Positions 1 to 9,561 of a stretch of 42,798 nucleotides of DNA are shown in pieces (position 1 is the stretch's first letter; the number at the start of each line of letters is the position of its first letter). Under the pieces are notes generated by a model. The model had not been told where the DNA came from. It was given only the letters and a program-made list of their open reading frames with translations, and made no database searches. The stretch is from Limivivens sp034101475 (GTDB lineage Bacteria > Bacillota > Clostridia > Lachnospirales > Lachnospiraceae), in assembly GCA_034101475.1 (NCBI GenBank), contig JAXEJQ010000122.1:1-42798 (forward strand). The letters run 5' to 3'. The position numbers and the translations under genes were made by a program.

Positions 1-881
1 GCCGCTTTTTCTTCTTCCTTCGGACCATTCACCTGGATATCCGGAAGCTTTTCCACTTCTTCTATAAAATAATTCCTGAGTGCTCTCAGTTTCTTCTGTT
101 TTTCCTCAAAATCTTTATAGCAGTCTGCTGCCGCTGCTCCCAGTCCTGCGATCCCGGGTACATTATCCGTACCGGAACGCATGCCCTTTTGCTGGCCGCC
201 GCCCAGGATCAGAGGATGGATCTTTACTTTCTCATTGATGTAGAGAAAACCGCTTCCCTTGGGACCATGGATCTTATGGCCGCTGACGGATAGCAGATCG
301 ATTCCTGCTTTTTTCGGACGGATCTGATACTTTCCGTAAGCCTGGATGGCATCCGTATGGAACCAGGCCTTCGGTGCCAGTCTGTGTACCAGTTCTGCTG
401 CTTCTTCGACCGGCTCTCTTGCTCCCACTTCATTATTCACATACATGATAGAAACCAGGATTGTGTCCTCGCGAAGTGCCTCTTTCAGCTCCTCAAGACT
501 GATCAGTCCCGTTTCATCTACCGGAAGAAAGGTGATCTCAAAGCCCTGCTCCTGCAGATACAGCATGGGCTGCAAGACTGCTGCATGCTCGATTGCTGTC
601 GTGATGATATGCTTTCCCGCCCTGCGGTTTGCCATGGCAGTGCCGATGAGGGCCCAGTTATCGCTTTCCGTCCCGCCGGAGGTGAAAAAAATTTCTTTTT
701 CATTGACCTTCAGCGTCTTTGCGATAAGCTCCCGGCTCTCGCGGAGATATTTCTCCGCTTCCATTCCTTTGATGTGTTTGGAGGAAGGGTTTCCATAATC
801 CTCCATCATTGTCTTTACCACCACATCACGCACATGCTCACTGCACACAGTCGTGGCGGAATTATCCAGATATGCTTCCAA
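1..881 (-). CDS. Cysteine desulfurase, NifS/IscS family (3' end missing)
   Basis: PLP-dependent enzyme that takes sulfur from L-cysteine as an enzyme persulfide for Fe-S cluster, thiolated-tRNA or cofactor synthesis. Visible: N-terminal LDNSATT, the SGGTESDN phosphate-binding stretch (residues 68-75), the cofactor-stacking His in AIEHAA (about 99), and the PLP lysine in SGHKIHGPKG (Lys 203). The frame is open to the left edge; the catalytic-cysteine loop and C-terminus lie outside, so the IscS or NifS subtype cannot be settled. I start at TTG 881 because AAAGGAGAG lies about 8 nt upstream and the translation begins like family members; no in-frame ATG precedes it. It is the last visible gene of an operon after prmA and rsmE. 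No partner such as thiI or iscU is visible. Confidence 0.92.
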   Translation of the reverse strand, partial: MEAYLDNSATTVCSEHVRDVVVKTMMEDYGNPSSKHIKGMEAEKYLRESRELIAKTLKVNEKEIFFTSGGTESDNWALIGTAMANRRAGKHIITTAIEHAAVLQPMLYLQEQGFEITFLPVDETGLISLEELKEALREDTILVSIMYVNNEVGAREPVEEAAELVHRLAPKAWFHTDAIQAYGKYQIRPKKAGIDLLSVSGHKIHGPKGSGFLYINEKVKIHPLILGGGQQKGMRSGTDNVPGIAGLGAAAADCYKDFEEKQKKLRALRNYFIEEVEKLPDIQVNGPKEEEKA

Positions 882-906
882 AATTTATGCTCTCCTTTAA
901 GGATTT

Positions 907-1650
907 TCAGTTCTCTTCCAGCTGATACATCAGAATAGAAAGAACCGTCATTCCTGCTGTTTCTGTTCTTAAAATACGTCTTCCAAGAGTGATCGCCTGA
1001 AAACCGGCGTCTTTTGCCAGTTCCACCTCCGCTTCTTCAAAACCGCCTTCCGGACCGATAAAAACAGCCACAGACTGCCCCGGTTTCACAGACTGGATGA
1101 TCCGGCGTGTCCCGTCCATCCCTTCTGCCAGTTCGTAAGGGATCAGCCGTACATCCAGGTCAGAAGCAAGTTTCAGTGCCTCGGAAAATTTCACCGGTTC
1201 TTTCACTTCCGGTATCAGAAGACGTTTGGACTGTTTGGCTGCGCTTTCAGAAATCGCCTGCCAGCGTTTCACCTTGGCTGCTGCTTTTTTCTGATCCAGC
1301 TTTACCACCGCCCGGGCCGTAGCCATGGGTATGATCTCATAAACACCCAGTTCCACGGCCTTCTGGATGATGAGCTCCATCTTGTCACTCTTCGGCAATC
1401 CCTGAAAGAGATAGATCTTGGAAGGGAGCTCCATGCCTTTTTCCTGCGCCCACATAATGTTCAGTTCCACCGTATCTTCCCCGATGGCGGCAATGGCACA
1501 GCGGTAAACCTTCTCTCCGGTGCCGTCTGTCACATTGACTTCCTCTCCGGGATTCATGCGGAGCACATTTCTGATATGATTCACATCCGGCCCGTCTATG
1601 AAAATGTGATTTCCCTGAATCTTAGACGGTTCCACAAAAAAATGATGCAT
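907..1650 (-). CDS. rsmE: 16S rRNA (uracil1498-N3)-methyltransferase RsmE
   Basis: SPOUT-fold RNA methyltransferase that uses SAM to methylate N3 of U1498 in 16S rRNA of the 30S subunit; cytoplasmic. The 247-residue length is normal. It has an N-terminal PUA-like part (to about residue 70) and the C-terminal SPOUT knot with GPEGG (199-203) and LGRRILRTETA (222-232), which bind SAM. The ATG at 1650 is 4 nt past the prmA stop, with AAGGA inside the prmA tail, so the two are probably translationally coupled. The prmA-rsmE pair is a common Firmicutes arrangement. Confidence 0.97.
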   Translation of the reverse strand: MHHFFVEPSKIQGNHIFIDGPDVNHIRNVLRMNPGEEVNVTDGTGEKVYRCAIAAIGEDTVELNIMWAQEKGMELPSKIYLFQGLPKSDKMELIIQKAVELGVYEIIPMATARAVVKLDQKKAAAKVKRWQAISESAAKQSKRLLIPEVKEPVKFSEALKLASDLDVRLIPYELAEGMDGTRRIIQSVKPGQSVAVFIGPEGGFEEAEVELAKDAGFQAITLGRRILRTETAGMTVLSILMYQLEEN

Positions 1651-1654
1651 GCTG

Positions 1655-2611
1655 TTAAAAATCCTTTCTTGCAGTGACGGATACCCACTCTCCCTGATGG
1701 GTCACTTCCAGAACCGTAAGGCCTGCTTTTTTCACTGCTTCCACAACGGTCTCCTCTTTATCATCGATGATACCGGAGGTAATATAGATACCGCCTTTTT
1801 TCATCTGATGAATGATGACCGGAGTCAGGGGAACCAGGACATCTGCCAGAATGTTTGCCGTCACGATGTCATACTTGTCATAGCCAGCCGCATCCTGTAC
1901 TTCTTTGTCATCGATGATATTTCCGATCATGACGTCCATAGAACCTTCCGGAATCGCATTGGCTTCCAGGTTCTCTTTTGTCGCACTGATGGCGCAGGGA
2001 TCCAGATCAGTTCCGACGGCATGCTTCGCTCCCAGTTTTAAGGCGACGATGGACAGGATGCCGCTTCCGGTTCCTACATCGAGAAGCTCCGTCTCGGAAG
2101 TCACATATTTTTTCAGCTGACGCATGCAAAGCTGTGTGGTCTCATGCATACCGGTTCCAAAGGCAGTGCCCGGATCGATATGAATGATCATTTTGCTCTC
2201 ATCTTCCGGTTTCACCTGCTCCCAGGAAGGAATGATGAGAATATCATCCACATAGAACTGATGAAAATACTGTTTCCAGTTGTTGATCCAGTCCTTATCT
2301 TCTGTTTCGGAAGCCGTGATCGTGCACTCACCGATATCCATAAAGTTTCTGAGATCATCCAGCTCTGCCTTTACCCGCTCAAGAAGTTCCGTCTCATCCG
2401 TATCCTCTTCCACATAGAAATTCAGATAAGCGATGCCGTCATCCTTGGGACCTTCCGGCAGGATATCCACAAACATCTGCTGCTTATCGGATTCAGTCAG
2501 AGGAACCTTGTCCTCGATCTCAACGCCTTCCACTCCTGCTTCTGCCAGCGTGGAGATCACAATATCCTCCACTTCTGATAAAGTCTTTAAGGTAAATTTT
2601 TTCCACTTCAT
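1655..2611 (-). CDS. prmA: Ribosomal protein L11 methyltransferase PrmA
   Basis: SAM-dependent methyltransferase of ribosomal protein L11. The 318 residues carry an N-terminal substrate-recognition domain, the conserved DPGTAFGTGMHETT (about 146-159) and Rossmann motif I DVGTGSG (178-184). An upstream in-frame start at 2641 exists, but I choose ATG 2611 because AAAGGAA lies 10 nt before it and the product then begins MKWKKFTL as family members do. First gene of the prmA-rsmE-desulfurase operon, with a strong sigma-A promoter just upstream. Confidence 0.95.
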   Translation of the reverse strand: MKWKKFTLKTLSEVEDIVISTLAEAGVEGVEIEDKVPLTESDKQQMFVDILPEGPKDDGIAYLNFYVEEDTDETELLERVKAELDDLRNFMDIGECTITASETEDKDWINNWKQYFHQFYVDDILIIPSWEQVKPEDESKMIIHIDPGTAFGTGMHETTQLCMRQLKKYVTSETELLDVGTGSGILSIVALKLGAKHAVGTDLDPCAISATKENLEANAIPEGSMDVMIGNIIDDKEVQDAAGYDKYDIVTANILADVLVPLTPVIIHQMKKGGIYITSGIIDDKEETVVEAVKKAGLTVLEVTHQGEWVSVTARKDF

Positions 2612-2656
2612 AAAAATAAATTCCTTTCTTTTCACGGTCACTACTCTAACTAATCA

Positions 2657-2685
2657 ATTATCACCCAGGTGACGGGAATTGTCAA
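2657..2685 (-). promoter_or_regulatory. Sigma-A promoter of the prmA operon
   Basis: Minus strand: -35 TTGACA (2680-2685), 17-bp spacer, -10 GATAAT (2657-2662). It lies just downstream of the GH35 terminator and about 46 nt before the prmA ATG, so it separates the housekeeping operon from the glycan locus. Confidence 0.8.
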
Positions 2686-2694
2686 TGGGAGCAT

Positions 2695-2740
2695 TTTAAA
2701 AATCCGTTTTCCCGGGAATTTTTTCTCCGGAAAAACGGAT
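2695..2740 (-). terminator. Rho-independent terminator after the GH35 gene
   Basis: Minus-strand hairpin with arms ATCCGTTTTTCCGG and CCCGGGAAAACGGAT around an A-rich loop, followed by TTTT. It begins a few bases after the GH35 stop and closes the rhamnosidase/galactosidase transcript. Confidence 0.8.
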
Positions 2741-2744
2741 CTGA

Positions 2745-4910
2745 TCATCGGTAAAACGGACGTTCCCGATATATATTCTGTTCTGTTGTTGTGGTGACAA
2801 CGTAACATTCCTTCCCGAAAAGGAGCTTCTTCGGCAGCCGCCAGGAAACACCGTGATAAAAATCATCCGCAGTAAGCGTGCCATCGGTGTAAAGCTGCAT
2901 GATGTCGCAGGGAAGCTCCAGAGAAACAAAGCCATAGGGATCCGGGACCGTCAGCCGGTACCAGTCCAGCGGACCGGGGGCGGAAAGGAGCACTTCCTCC
3001 AGGCCGGGGCCGGTAAGCGTGAAAGGAGAATCAGAAAGCTTTGTCAGCATGCAGACGGAATCATTGGATCGACAGCTAACATCCCCTGTTTCGGCAGTCA
3101 GACGCGGAGCTTCCTCACAGCCCGTTTCTTCCGCCTGCACCGGACAGGGCTGAAATGCCCCGTTTTCCCAGATAAATGCCTTCTGTTCTCCCGCTTCCAC
3201 AGAACGGAGTGTCCCGTCCTCCAAATAAAGGTCACAGCCTTCACCCAGATAGAGTTTCCCATCCAGTCGCCGCAAAAAACGGGCATCCGACAGGTTTAAG
3301 GTCACAATGGAAATTTTCTTTTCCGGAATCCGGAATGCCTCCCGCCCGGTCTTCACCGGAAATTCTTCGCCATCCAAACAGTACACCGGTTCCATTCCGG
3401 GAATCTCCAGGAAAAAGAAGGTGTTTCCTTCCCGGCAAAGAGGCTGGGCTGTGGCCCAGGTAAGCTCTGCTCCTGCCAGATCCATTTTATAAGGCAGGAA
3501 AAAGCTCACCTCCCCACAGATATCCAGTGCCGGAAAACGGATCGTCTCACAGGTGCCGTTCTCATTCCGGCTCTCCACCTCAAACACCGCCTGTTCCACA
3601 TCCTTCAGCCTTGTCTTCCGCTGATAGTGGTTCACAAAAACAAAACCGCCCGTTCCATCCGTACGCAGGGCACAGCGGAGCTTCTCTGTGTCCATCAGCC
3701 CCGGCGAAACGCCGGCCGGCACATAGGTCATCTTCGCAAAGCATTCTCCATAATCCTTCAGGAAAAGATGCAGAAGATTCAGGAGACGGTACTGTTCCCG
3801 TACCTCCCCGTACTCAGAAAGCGGCGCCTGGAAATCATAGGACAGCACCGGACAGTCGTTGGGATAGCCCGTAGCCCTCGATTCCTGAAAAGAGGATAAT
3901 TTTCCCATCCGGTTCGTACCGCCGTGGTACATGTAATATCCCAGAAGATTGACACCCTCCCCGAGGCCACAGAGAGCCATCGCATAGATATCCATGCCCT
4001 GCACCTGATACCTTCGGTGCCAGGTATTCTGTAAGCCTCCGCCAAGCTCACAGTCTGCGAAAGGATAACGCTCATAGGGCAGCTGCCAGCCGTCTGCCGC
4101 TTTCATCTGCTGCAGATCTTTTCCGATGGAAGAATCATTCCGGATTCCGGTGAAAAAGTAGTGAGTGGATGGCGGAAGTTCCTCCGTACTCTGCTCCCAG
4201 GGAGCGCCGCAGTAGCCCCCGAACAGCGGCAGCACCTCATCCACGGGAATTTTTGCTCCGCCGGTGCTGTTCCAACCCGTCACCGTATAAAGTGGCACTT
4301 CCATCCCACATTTTATCGCCAGCTCTTTCAGCTTTTCCAGATATTCCGCATCATCGGGCATCTCATTTTCCAGCTGGATCGCCAGAATGGGGCCGCTGTC
4401 CTTAAAGTAGAGGCCATCCAGCTGTTTTGCCACGATCCGGTACCAGCTTTCCACTTCCCGCATAAACTCCGGATTTCCATTCCGAAGAGAAAATGGCTTT
4501 TTCAAAAGCCAGTCCGGGAAGCCGCCGTTCCGCAGTTCTCCGTGGACCCAGGGTCCGATCCGTATCACAGCCTCCATTCCCAGTTCCCCGATAAGCGTTA
4601 CAAAGGCACGCAGATCATTCTGTCCCTCAAAGTCGAAAACGCCTTCCTCTTCCTCGTGGCAGAGCCAGGGCACATAGGTTGCTACCAGTTCAATGCCTCC
4701 GGCCTTCATCTTCAGGAGCTCCTTTTTCCAGTCCTCTCTGGCATAGCGGAAATAATGAAACTCTCCCATGATCCCGATCCAGGGCCGTCCCTGCCGCTCC
4801 AGGTAAAGACTGTTGACGGCAAGGCTGTCTCCTTTTGCATTTTTCCCGCCAAGATGCAGATGATTTTGCAGGACCACCGGCGTCACATATGGTTTGAATG
4901 TGTTGTTCAT
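2745..4910 (-). CDS. GH35-family beta-galactosidase
   Basis: Glycoside hydrolase expected to release terminal beta-galactose from imported oligosaccharides. The 721 residues have a GH35 TIM barrel in the first half: GEFHYFRY near 49-56, RIGPWVHGELRNGG at 117-130, and GPILAIQLENEM with the acid/base Glu probably 183. ELGGG at 288-292 probably holds the nucleophile, Glu 288 (by family analogy, not proven). The second half is beta-rich and ends without an anchor. No signal peptide, so it is cytoplasmic. ATG 4910 is preceded by GGGGGATAAG. It is the last gene of the YesMN-controlled locus, 85 nt after the GH78 gene. Pairing with a rhamnosidase suggests substrates mixing rhamnose and galactose, such as pectin side chains, arabinogalactan or flavonoid glycosides. 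Confidence 0.88.
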   Translation of the reverse strand: MNNTFKPYVTPVVLQNHLHLGGKNAKGDSLAVNSLYLERQGRPWIGIMGEFHYFRYAREDWKKELLKMKAGGIELVATYVPWLCHEEEEGVFDFEGQNDLRAFVTLIGELGMEAVIRIGPWVHGELRNGGFPDWLLKKPFSLRNGNPEFMREVESWYRIVAKQLDGLYFKDSGPILAIQLENEMPDDAEYLEKLKELAIKCGMEVPLYTVTGWNSTGGAKIPVDEVLPLFGGYCGAPWEQSTEELPPSTHYFFTGIRNDSSIGKDLQQMKAADGWQLPYERYPFADCELGGGLQNTWHRRYQVQGMDIYAMALCGLGEGVNLLGYYMYHGGTNRMGKLSSFQESRATGYPNDCPVLSYDFQAPLSEYGEVREQYRLLNLLHLFLKDYGECFAKMTYVPAGVSPGLMDTEKLRCALRTDGTGGFVFVNHYQRKTRLKDVEQAVFEVESRNENGTCETIRFPALDICGEVSFFLPYKMDLAGAELTWATAQPLCREGNTFFFLEIPGMEPVYCLDGEEFPVKTGREAFRIPEKKISIVTLNLSDARFLRRLDGKLYLGEGCDLYLEDGTLRSVEAGEQKAFIWENGAFQPCPVQAEETGCEEAPRLTAETGDVSCRSNDSVCMLTKLSDSPFTLTGPGLEEVLLSAPGPLDWYRLTVPDPYGFVSLELPCDIMQLYTDGTLTADDFYHGVSWRLPKKLLFGKECYVVTTTTEQNIYRERPFYR

Positions 4911-4995
4911 CTCTTATCCCCCTGTCAGTTTCTCAGTATTTCACAGCCGGCTCCTCTTTTCAGGCAATATCCGCTCCCCTGCCCTCTTTCTTTTT

Positions 4996-7611
4996 TCAGG
5001 AAACCCGGCAGGTGATTCCTCCCGTGAGGACCACAGCTTTTCCGTTGACTTCCAGCGTGCCCACAGTATTCGCCGGGATCCGGCAGCTCACTTCCAGCCG
5101 TCCGCCCTCTTTCCTGCGGACGCTGACCTCCACAAGCCCTGTGAGACTCTGATAACGGCACTCTGCCCAGTCAAGTGCTTTTGGAAGCCTGGGTTCGATC
5201 CGTATGGAAGAGTAGCCGTCTTCCGAGGAGATTCCTGCCACATAACGGTAAAACCACTCCAGTATACTTCCCATCATATCATGATCCCTGCTTCTGGCCT
5301 CGTCACTCCAGAACTCCGGAAGACAGGTCTCGCCCTTTTCCACAAAACGGTAATAGCTGGGATGCTCCTTCTGAAGGATCATATCATGGACAATATCCAT
5401 CTCCCCCAGTTCTCCCAGGGTCCGGAAAATATAGGGCAGGGCAATCTCACCAGCCAGAAAACGGTGTTCCTTCACTGACTCCAGAAAACTCTTTTCTATG
5501 GAAGCTTTCTTATCTTCCGGTGCCATGCCAAACTGCAGAGGCACCGCCTGATTTCCCTGAATGATCTCGTCATCGTCACTTTCCCAGGACTGGTAGTACC
5601 ATTCTCCGGTTACCGGATGTTTCTTTAATAACAAATGATTATACTGCTCTTTACAGTCTTCCGCCAGTATTTCGTACTTTTTCTGGTCTGTTTTCCTGCC
5701 AGTGCGACCTGCCAGTTCCGCTGTCAGGACCAGATTCCGATAAAGGTAGGCCGTCTCAATATTCTCCCTGGAATTGTCCTCTTTTCTCCAGGTTCCCCAG
5801 TCACCCAGGCCCTGTCTTAAAAAGCAGACGCCCTCTTTCTTTCCATAAACAGAGGCATAGCTGAGATATTTCTCATACTGGTAATCGGTATATTTCCGGA
5901 TAAATTCATAAAAGTCCCCGGCATCCTTTTTCTCTCCGTAGAAGCGCTCCCTCTCCTTTAACCCCATGACCAGGCTGCTGCCCCAGGGAATGATATCCCA
6001 GAAGCTTCCGTCTCCGCCATCCACCAGAAAACGGGCGTAGCGGGGAGCGATCGACGGCAGAAGCCCTGCCGCATAAGTATGGGGAAACGCACCGTGATCC
6101 ACATCCTTTTCCCCTTTCGGGTACTGGCTGTCACACTGGTCCCACTCAATCTTTTCCCAGAAAGGTTCCACATCATAAGTATACATGATAGAAGGTGCCA
6201 TGAGGTGGTTCGGTTCCTGCCATCCCAGCCGCTCTGCCGTGGGGCAGTCCGTATGGACATGCTGGAGATTATTCCGGATGGAATTTTCGATCAGATTCCG
6301 GATTTCATCATAACGGCCGTCGGAACAGCGAAACTCTCCGGCCCGCTCCACGGAACTGCTGATCTGACAGCCTCTCAGACACTGGATTTCCGGTCTTTTT
6401 CCCCCTGTCTGATCCAAAAATCCCACCTTTACATAACGACCAGCAAGATAGGTGAACTTCGGTTCAAAACATTCCGTCCCCCCGGAAAGAGTCTCTTCGC
6501 ACCAGGAATTTGTCATGGGATGGAAGGGCTCTCCTTTTTTCCAGTTCTCCGCACACTGGAGACGAAGTTTCTGGCCACAGGCTCCCTTCACCCGAAGCTC
6601 AAAAAGGAAAGCCATATTCTGGCCAAGATCATAGACCAGGCTTCCGTCCGGCTCCACTGCCACCGGTTTCCCTTCATAAGCCCGGATGACTTTCAGCGGA
6701 GCATAAAGCGCAGGCTCTAGTTTTCCAAGCTTCGGACCATCCTCCAGAAATGCAGCCTTCGCCAGCTTTTCTTCCTCTTCCGGTGAAAACAGCCAGTAGG
6801 TGTTCTCTTTTCTGCTGTCAAAGTCCTCCGAACCATAAATATTCGTATAAGTCACCGGACTTTCCAGAATCCTCCAGCTTTCATCCGTCACCACCTCTTG
6901 CCGGGTTCCGTCCTCATACTCCAGTGTCAGAAAAACATTTACTCCCAGCTTATCTCCAAAGGCCTCATAGCCTTTATCCATGGTGTAAAAATACCGCCCG
7001 TCCTTGCATTTTCCATAGTACCAGCCATTTCCAGCCTCCATGGAAAGACAGTTCCGTCCTTCCTTTAAAAGAGCGGTGACCTCGAACGTCCGGTAATGGA
7101 TCCGTTTGTGAAAATCCGTCCAGGAACCGTTGAGCACACTGTCATCCGGCAGTTTTCCGTTGATCCGAAGCTCATACTGGCCTGTCGCTGCTGCGGAGCA
7201 GTATGCGTTTTTCAGTTTCTTTCCCGGTTCAAGAAAACGAAGGGCATAGAACGGGTCTCCCGTCCCGTTTCCGATCCAGTTCTTCTCCGGAGTCTTTTCC
7301 GGGGCAATGCCGCTTACATAAATCTCTGAGCGTCCGCTTTCCGTTTTTCCCTCTGTATCCGTAATCTCTACTTCTGCAAAGAAGCGGATATGTGTTTGAA
7401 AAGAAAGCTCCAGCCGGTGTCCGTTCTGCTTTCCGGTCTCCAGTGTCCCCGTGTCGTACAGGCACCCGCCATCCGGCCTTTTTAAAAGGATCCGGCAGGC
7501 GGCCTGCCGTTTTCCTGCATCTCTTTCAGAAAATTTCCAACAGATCACCGGATTTTTTACGATTCCTTCCCGGACTGCTGTGTTTTGAATTTTAATATCG
7601 ATCGGTCTCAT
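4996..7611 (-). CDS. GH78-family alpha-L-rhamnosidase
   Basis: Inverting hydrolase removing terminal alpha-L-rhamnose. The 871 residues show the usual order: N-terminal beta-sandwich (about 10-100), Bac_rhamnosid_N-like domain (about 130-300), a second beta domain, the (alpha/alpha)6 barrel from about 420, and a C-terminal beta-sandwich ending in VNGKAVVLTGG. The barrel carries DCPTAERLGWQEP at 455-467, matching the GH78 motif with the catalytic acidic residues. No signal peptide. ATG 7611 has AAAGGA upstream and lies 3 nt from the preceding permease stop, so it is in the same transcript. Confidence 0.9.
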   Translation of the reverse strand: MRPIDIKIQNTAVREGIVKNPVICWKFSERDAGKRQAACRILLKRPDGGCLYDTGTLETGKQNGHRLELSFQTHIRFFAEVEITDTEGKTESGRSEIYVSGIAPEKTPEKNWIGNGTGDPFYALRFLEPGKKLKNAYCSAAATGQYELRINGKLPDDSVLNGSWTDFHKRIHYRTFEVTALLKEGRNCLSMEAGNGWYYGKCKDGRYFYTMDKGYEAFGDKLGVNVFLTLEYEDGTRQEVVTDESWRILESPVTYTNIYGSEDFDSRKENTYWLFSPEEEEKLAKAAFLEDGPKLGKLEPALYAPLKVIRAYEGKPVAVEPDGSLVYDLGQNMAFLFELRVKGACGQKLRLQCAENWKKGEPFHPMTNSWCEETLSGGTECFEPKFTYLAGRYVKVGFLDQTGGKRPEIQCLRGCQISSSVERAGEFRCSDGRYDEIRNLIENSIRNNLQHVHTDCPTAERLGWQEPNHLMAPSIMYTYDVEPFWEKIEWDQCDSQYPKGEKDVDHGAFPHTYAAGLLPSIAPRYARFLVDGGDGSFWDIIPWGSSLVMGLKERERFYGEKKDAGDFYEFIRKYTDYQYEKYLSYASVYGKKEGVCFLRQGLGDWGTWRKEDNSRENIETAYLYRNLVLTAELAGRTGRKTDQKKYEILAEDCKEQYNHLLLKKHPVTGEWYYQSWESDDDEIIQGNQAVPLQFGMAPEDKKASIEKSFLESVKEHRFLAGEIALPYIFRTLGELGEMDIVHDMILQKEHPSYYRFVEKGETCLPEFWSDEARSRDHDMMGSILEWFYRYVAGISSEDGYSSIRIEPRLPKALDWAECRYQSLTGLVEVSVRRKEGGRLEVSCRIPANTVGTLEVNGKAVVLTGGITCRVS

Positions 7612-7614
7612 TTT

Positions 7615-8508
7615 TTATCCTTTCACGCTTCCCATCGTAAGCCCTGTCGTAAAATATTTCTGAAGGAAGGGATAGATCAGCATCAGTGGAATGACTGAAA
7701 TAAAGATCTGTGCTGCCTTCATATTCGTATCGTTGATATCCACTAACTTTGCGATCGCCTTTACATCTCCCTGCGCCAGAATCTCCGTTGTGGAAGTGAC
7801 CAGAGTCTGAAGATAAGACTGAAGCGGATAATTGGTGGTATGGTTGGAATAGATCAGGCCGTCAAACCAGGAATTCCAGTGATTGATCAGGCTGAACAAA
7901 ATGATCGTTGCCAGAGACGGCTTGGATATGGGAATAAAGATCCGCCATAAAATCTGCCACTGGCTGGCTCCGTCCAGCTTTGCCGATTCCTCCAGTTCTG
8001 ACGGAATCCCACGGAAAAAGTTCATGAGAACGATGCAGTTGAAAATAGGAACTGCTCCCGGGATGATCAGCGCCCATACGGTATCGATCAGCTTTGTCTT
8101 GGAGACAATGTAATAGGTGGGCATCAGACCACCATTGAAAAGCATGACCGTGAGCATATAAGCCACATAATATTTCCGGGCTTTGAACTGTCTTTCATCT
8201 TTGGATAACGGATAGGCCACCAGGATCGTCAGCAGCGTATTCAGCGGAACACCCAATAAAACCCTTTTAACACTCACAGAAACAGAACTCCAGAATTCTT
8301 TACTCTCCAGCACATACTGATAAGCTTTCAGTGTGAACTCCTTCGGCCAGAGAAAAACTTTATTTTCAATGATGGGCTGAGAGGCACTGAAGGAATAGGC
8401 CAGCAGATTCAAAAGCGGCACCATACAGATCAGGCATAAAAGCAGGATCACGATCACATCCACTGCCAGAAAGACTTTTCTTCCCATCGATGTTTTTTTC
8501 CGATTCAT
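7615..8508 (-). CDS. Carbohydrate ABC transporter permease, LplC/YtcP type
   Basis: Inner-membrane subunit of a CUT1 sugar importer. The 297 residues hold about six membrane segments; the cytoplasmic EAA loop is EESAKLDGASQWQIL, with IFIPISKPS following. I use ATG 8508, not the earlier in-frame start at 8529, because AGGAGGTGA sits 7 nt before 8508 while the earlier codon would lie inside the preceding gene. Partners are the permease just upstream and the binding protein beyond; no ATPase is encoded here, so a shared MsmX-like ATPase elsewhere is likely. Confidence 0.93.
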   Translation of the reverse strand: MNRKKTSMGRKVFLAVDVIVILLLCLICMVPLLNLLAYSFSASQPIIENKVFLWPKEFTLKAYQYVLESKEFWSSVSVSVKRVLLGVPLNTLLTILVAYPLSKDERQFKARKYYVAYMLTVMLFNGGLMPTYYIVSKTKLIDTVWALIIPGAVPIFNCIVLMNFFRGIPSELEESAKLDGASQWQILWRIFIPISKPSLATIILFSLINHWNSWFDGLIYSNHTTNYPLQSYLQTLVTSTTEILAQGDVKAIAKLVDINDTNMKAAQIFISVIPLMLIYPFLQKYFTTGLTMGSVKG

Positions 8509-8522
8509 ATGTGTTTCACCTC

Positions 8523-9461
8523 CTACCACACTTTGTATCCGGCATATTTGTCCGCCAGCTTGTAGCCGGTAAGCACAAGGATACAGGACACTACGGATTT
8601 TAAAAGACCAACGGCTGCCGACAGGGAATACTGCTGATTGATCAGTCCCAGACGGTATACCAGCGTATCGATAATATCACCGGTTGCGTAAACAGCCGGA
8701 CTGTACAGGTTAAAGATCTGGTCAAAGCCCGCATTCAGAACGCTGCCGATAGACATGATCGTCATAAGTGCGATAAAAGGTGCAATGCCCGGCATGGTCA
8801 CATGGATCGTCTGCTTGATCTTGCCGGCTCCGTCCACCATGGCCGCCTCGTAAAGGGTCGGATCGATGCCGGTAAGTGCCGCCAGATAAATGATCGTGTT
8901 ATAACCGAAATTTTTCCAGATATCGCTGATGATCATCGTTCCCCGGAACGTGCTGTTGCTGCCCAGAAAATAGATGGGCTCTTTGATGATATGTAAATTC
9001 ACCAGAAGCGTATTCAGAAGGCCCGGTGTGGTGGAGGAGCTGCCCGGAGAAAGGAATTTGATCAGGATTCCTCCTAAAACCACCCAGGATAAAAAGTAAG
9101 GCAGGTAAGTAATGGTCTGAGCCGTCCGCTTAAACCAGCGTACCCGGATCTCATTTAGGAGAAGGGCAAAACTGATCGGCACCACAAGATTTCCGATGAT
9201 CTTTCCGATGGCAATGATCAGAGTATTACGTACCGCAGGCCAGGTGTCAGGCAGAAGCATGAGCTTCTTAAAATTGGCCAGTCCGACAAAACTGGAATGT
9301 AAAAAACCCTTCATCGGATGAAAATTCTGGAAGGCCATGAGGATTCCTGCCGGGATCGGCAGGATGTTATAGATGAACAGGAGAATGACCGGAACAAGGA
9401 GCATCAGATGGAACGCCCTGTTGTCACTTCCCTGCCGTGTCTGTTTCTTTTTCTGTTTCAT
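8523..9461 (-). CDS. Carbohydrate ABC transporter permease, LplB type
   Basis: Second CUT1 permease, 312 residues, with a basic N-terminus followed by about six membrane helices. Its EAA loop reads YEAAMVDGAGKIKQT and is followed by HVTMPGIAP. ATG 9461 has AAAGGGG upstream. It pairs with the permease starting 15 nt after its stop; such LplB/YtcP pairs with a YesMN system usually import complex oligosaccharides. Confidence 0.93.
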   Translation of the reverse strand: MKQKKKQTRQGSDNRAFHLMLLVPVILLFIYNILPIPAGILMAFQNFHPMKGFLHSSFVGLANFKKLMLLPDTWPAVRNTLIIAIGKIIGNLVVPISFALLLNEIRVRWFKRTAQTITYLPYFLSWVVLGGILIKFLSPGSSSTTPGLLNTLLVNLHIIKEPIYFLGSNSTFRGTMIISDIWKNFGYNTIIYLAALTGIDPTLYEAAMVDGAGKIKQTIHVTMPGIAPFIALMTIMSIGSVLNAGFDQIFNLYSPAVYATGDIIDTLVYRLGLINQQYSLSAAVGLLKSVVSCILVLTGYKLADKYAGYKVW

Positions 9462-9496
9462 AGGAACCCCTTTCTGTCTCTTCGACCGGTTTTTGA

Positions 9497-9541
9497 GAAA
9501 AAAAGGGCTGTTACACCTTTTCTTTCAGTATAACAGCCTCT
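9497..9541 (-). terminator. Intercistronic terminator between binding protein and permeases
   Basis: Minus-strand hairpin with arms GAGGCTGTTA and TAACAGCCC and a run of eight T. It also has a T-run on the plus side. Position between the binding-protein gene and the permeases suggests partial termination that raises the ratio of binding protein to permease. Confidence 0.8.
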
Positions 9542-9561
9542 TTTTTCATTCATGGCAAAGC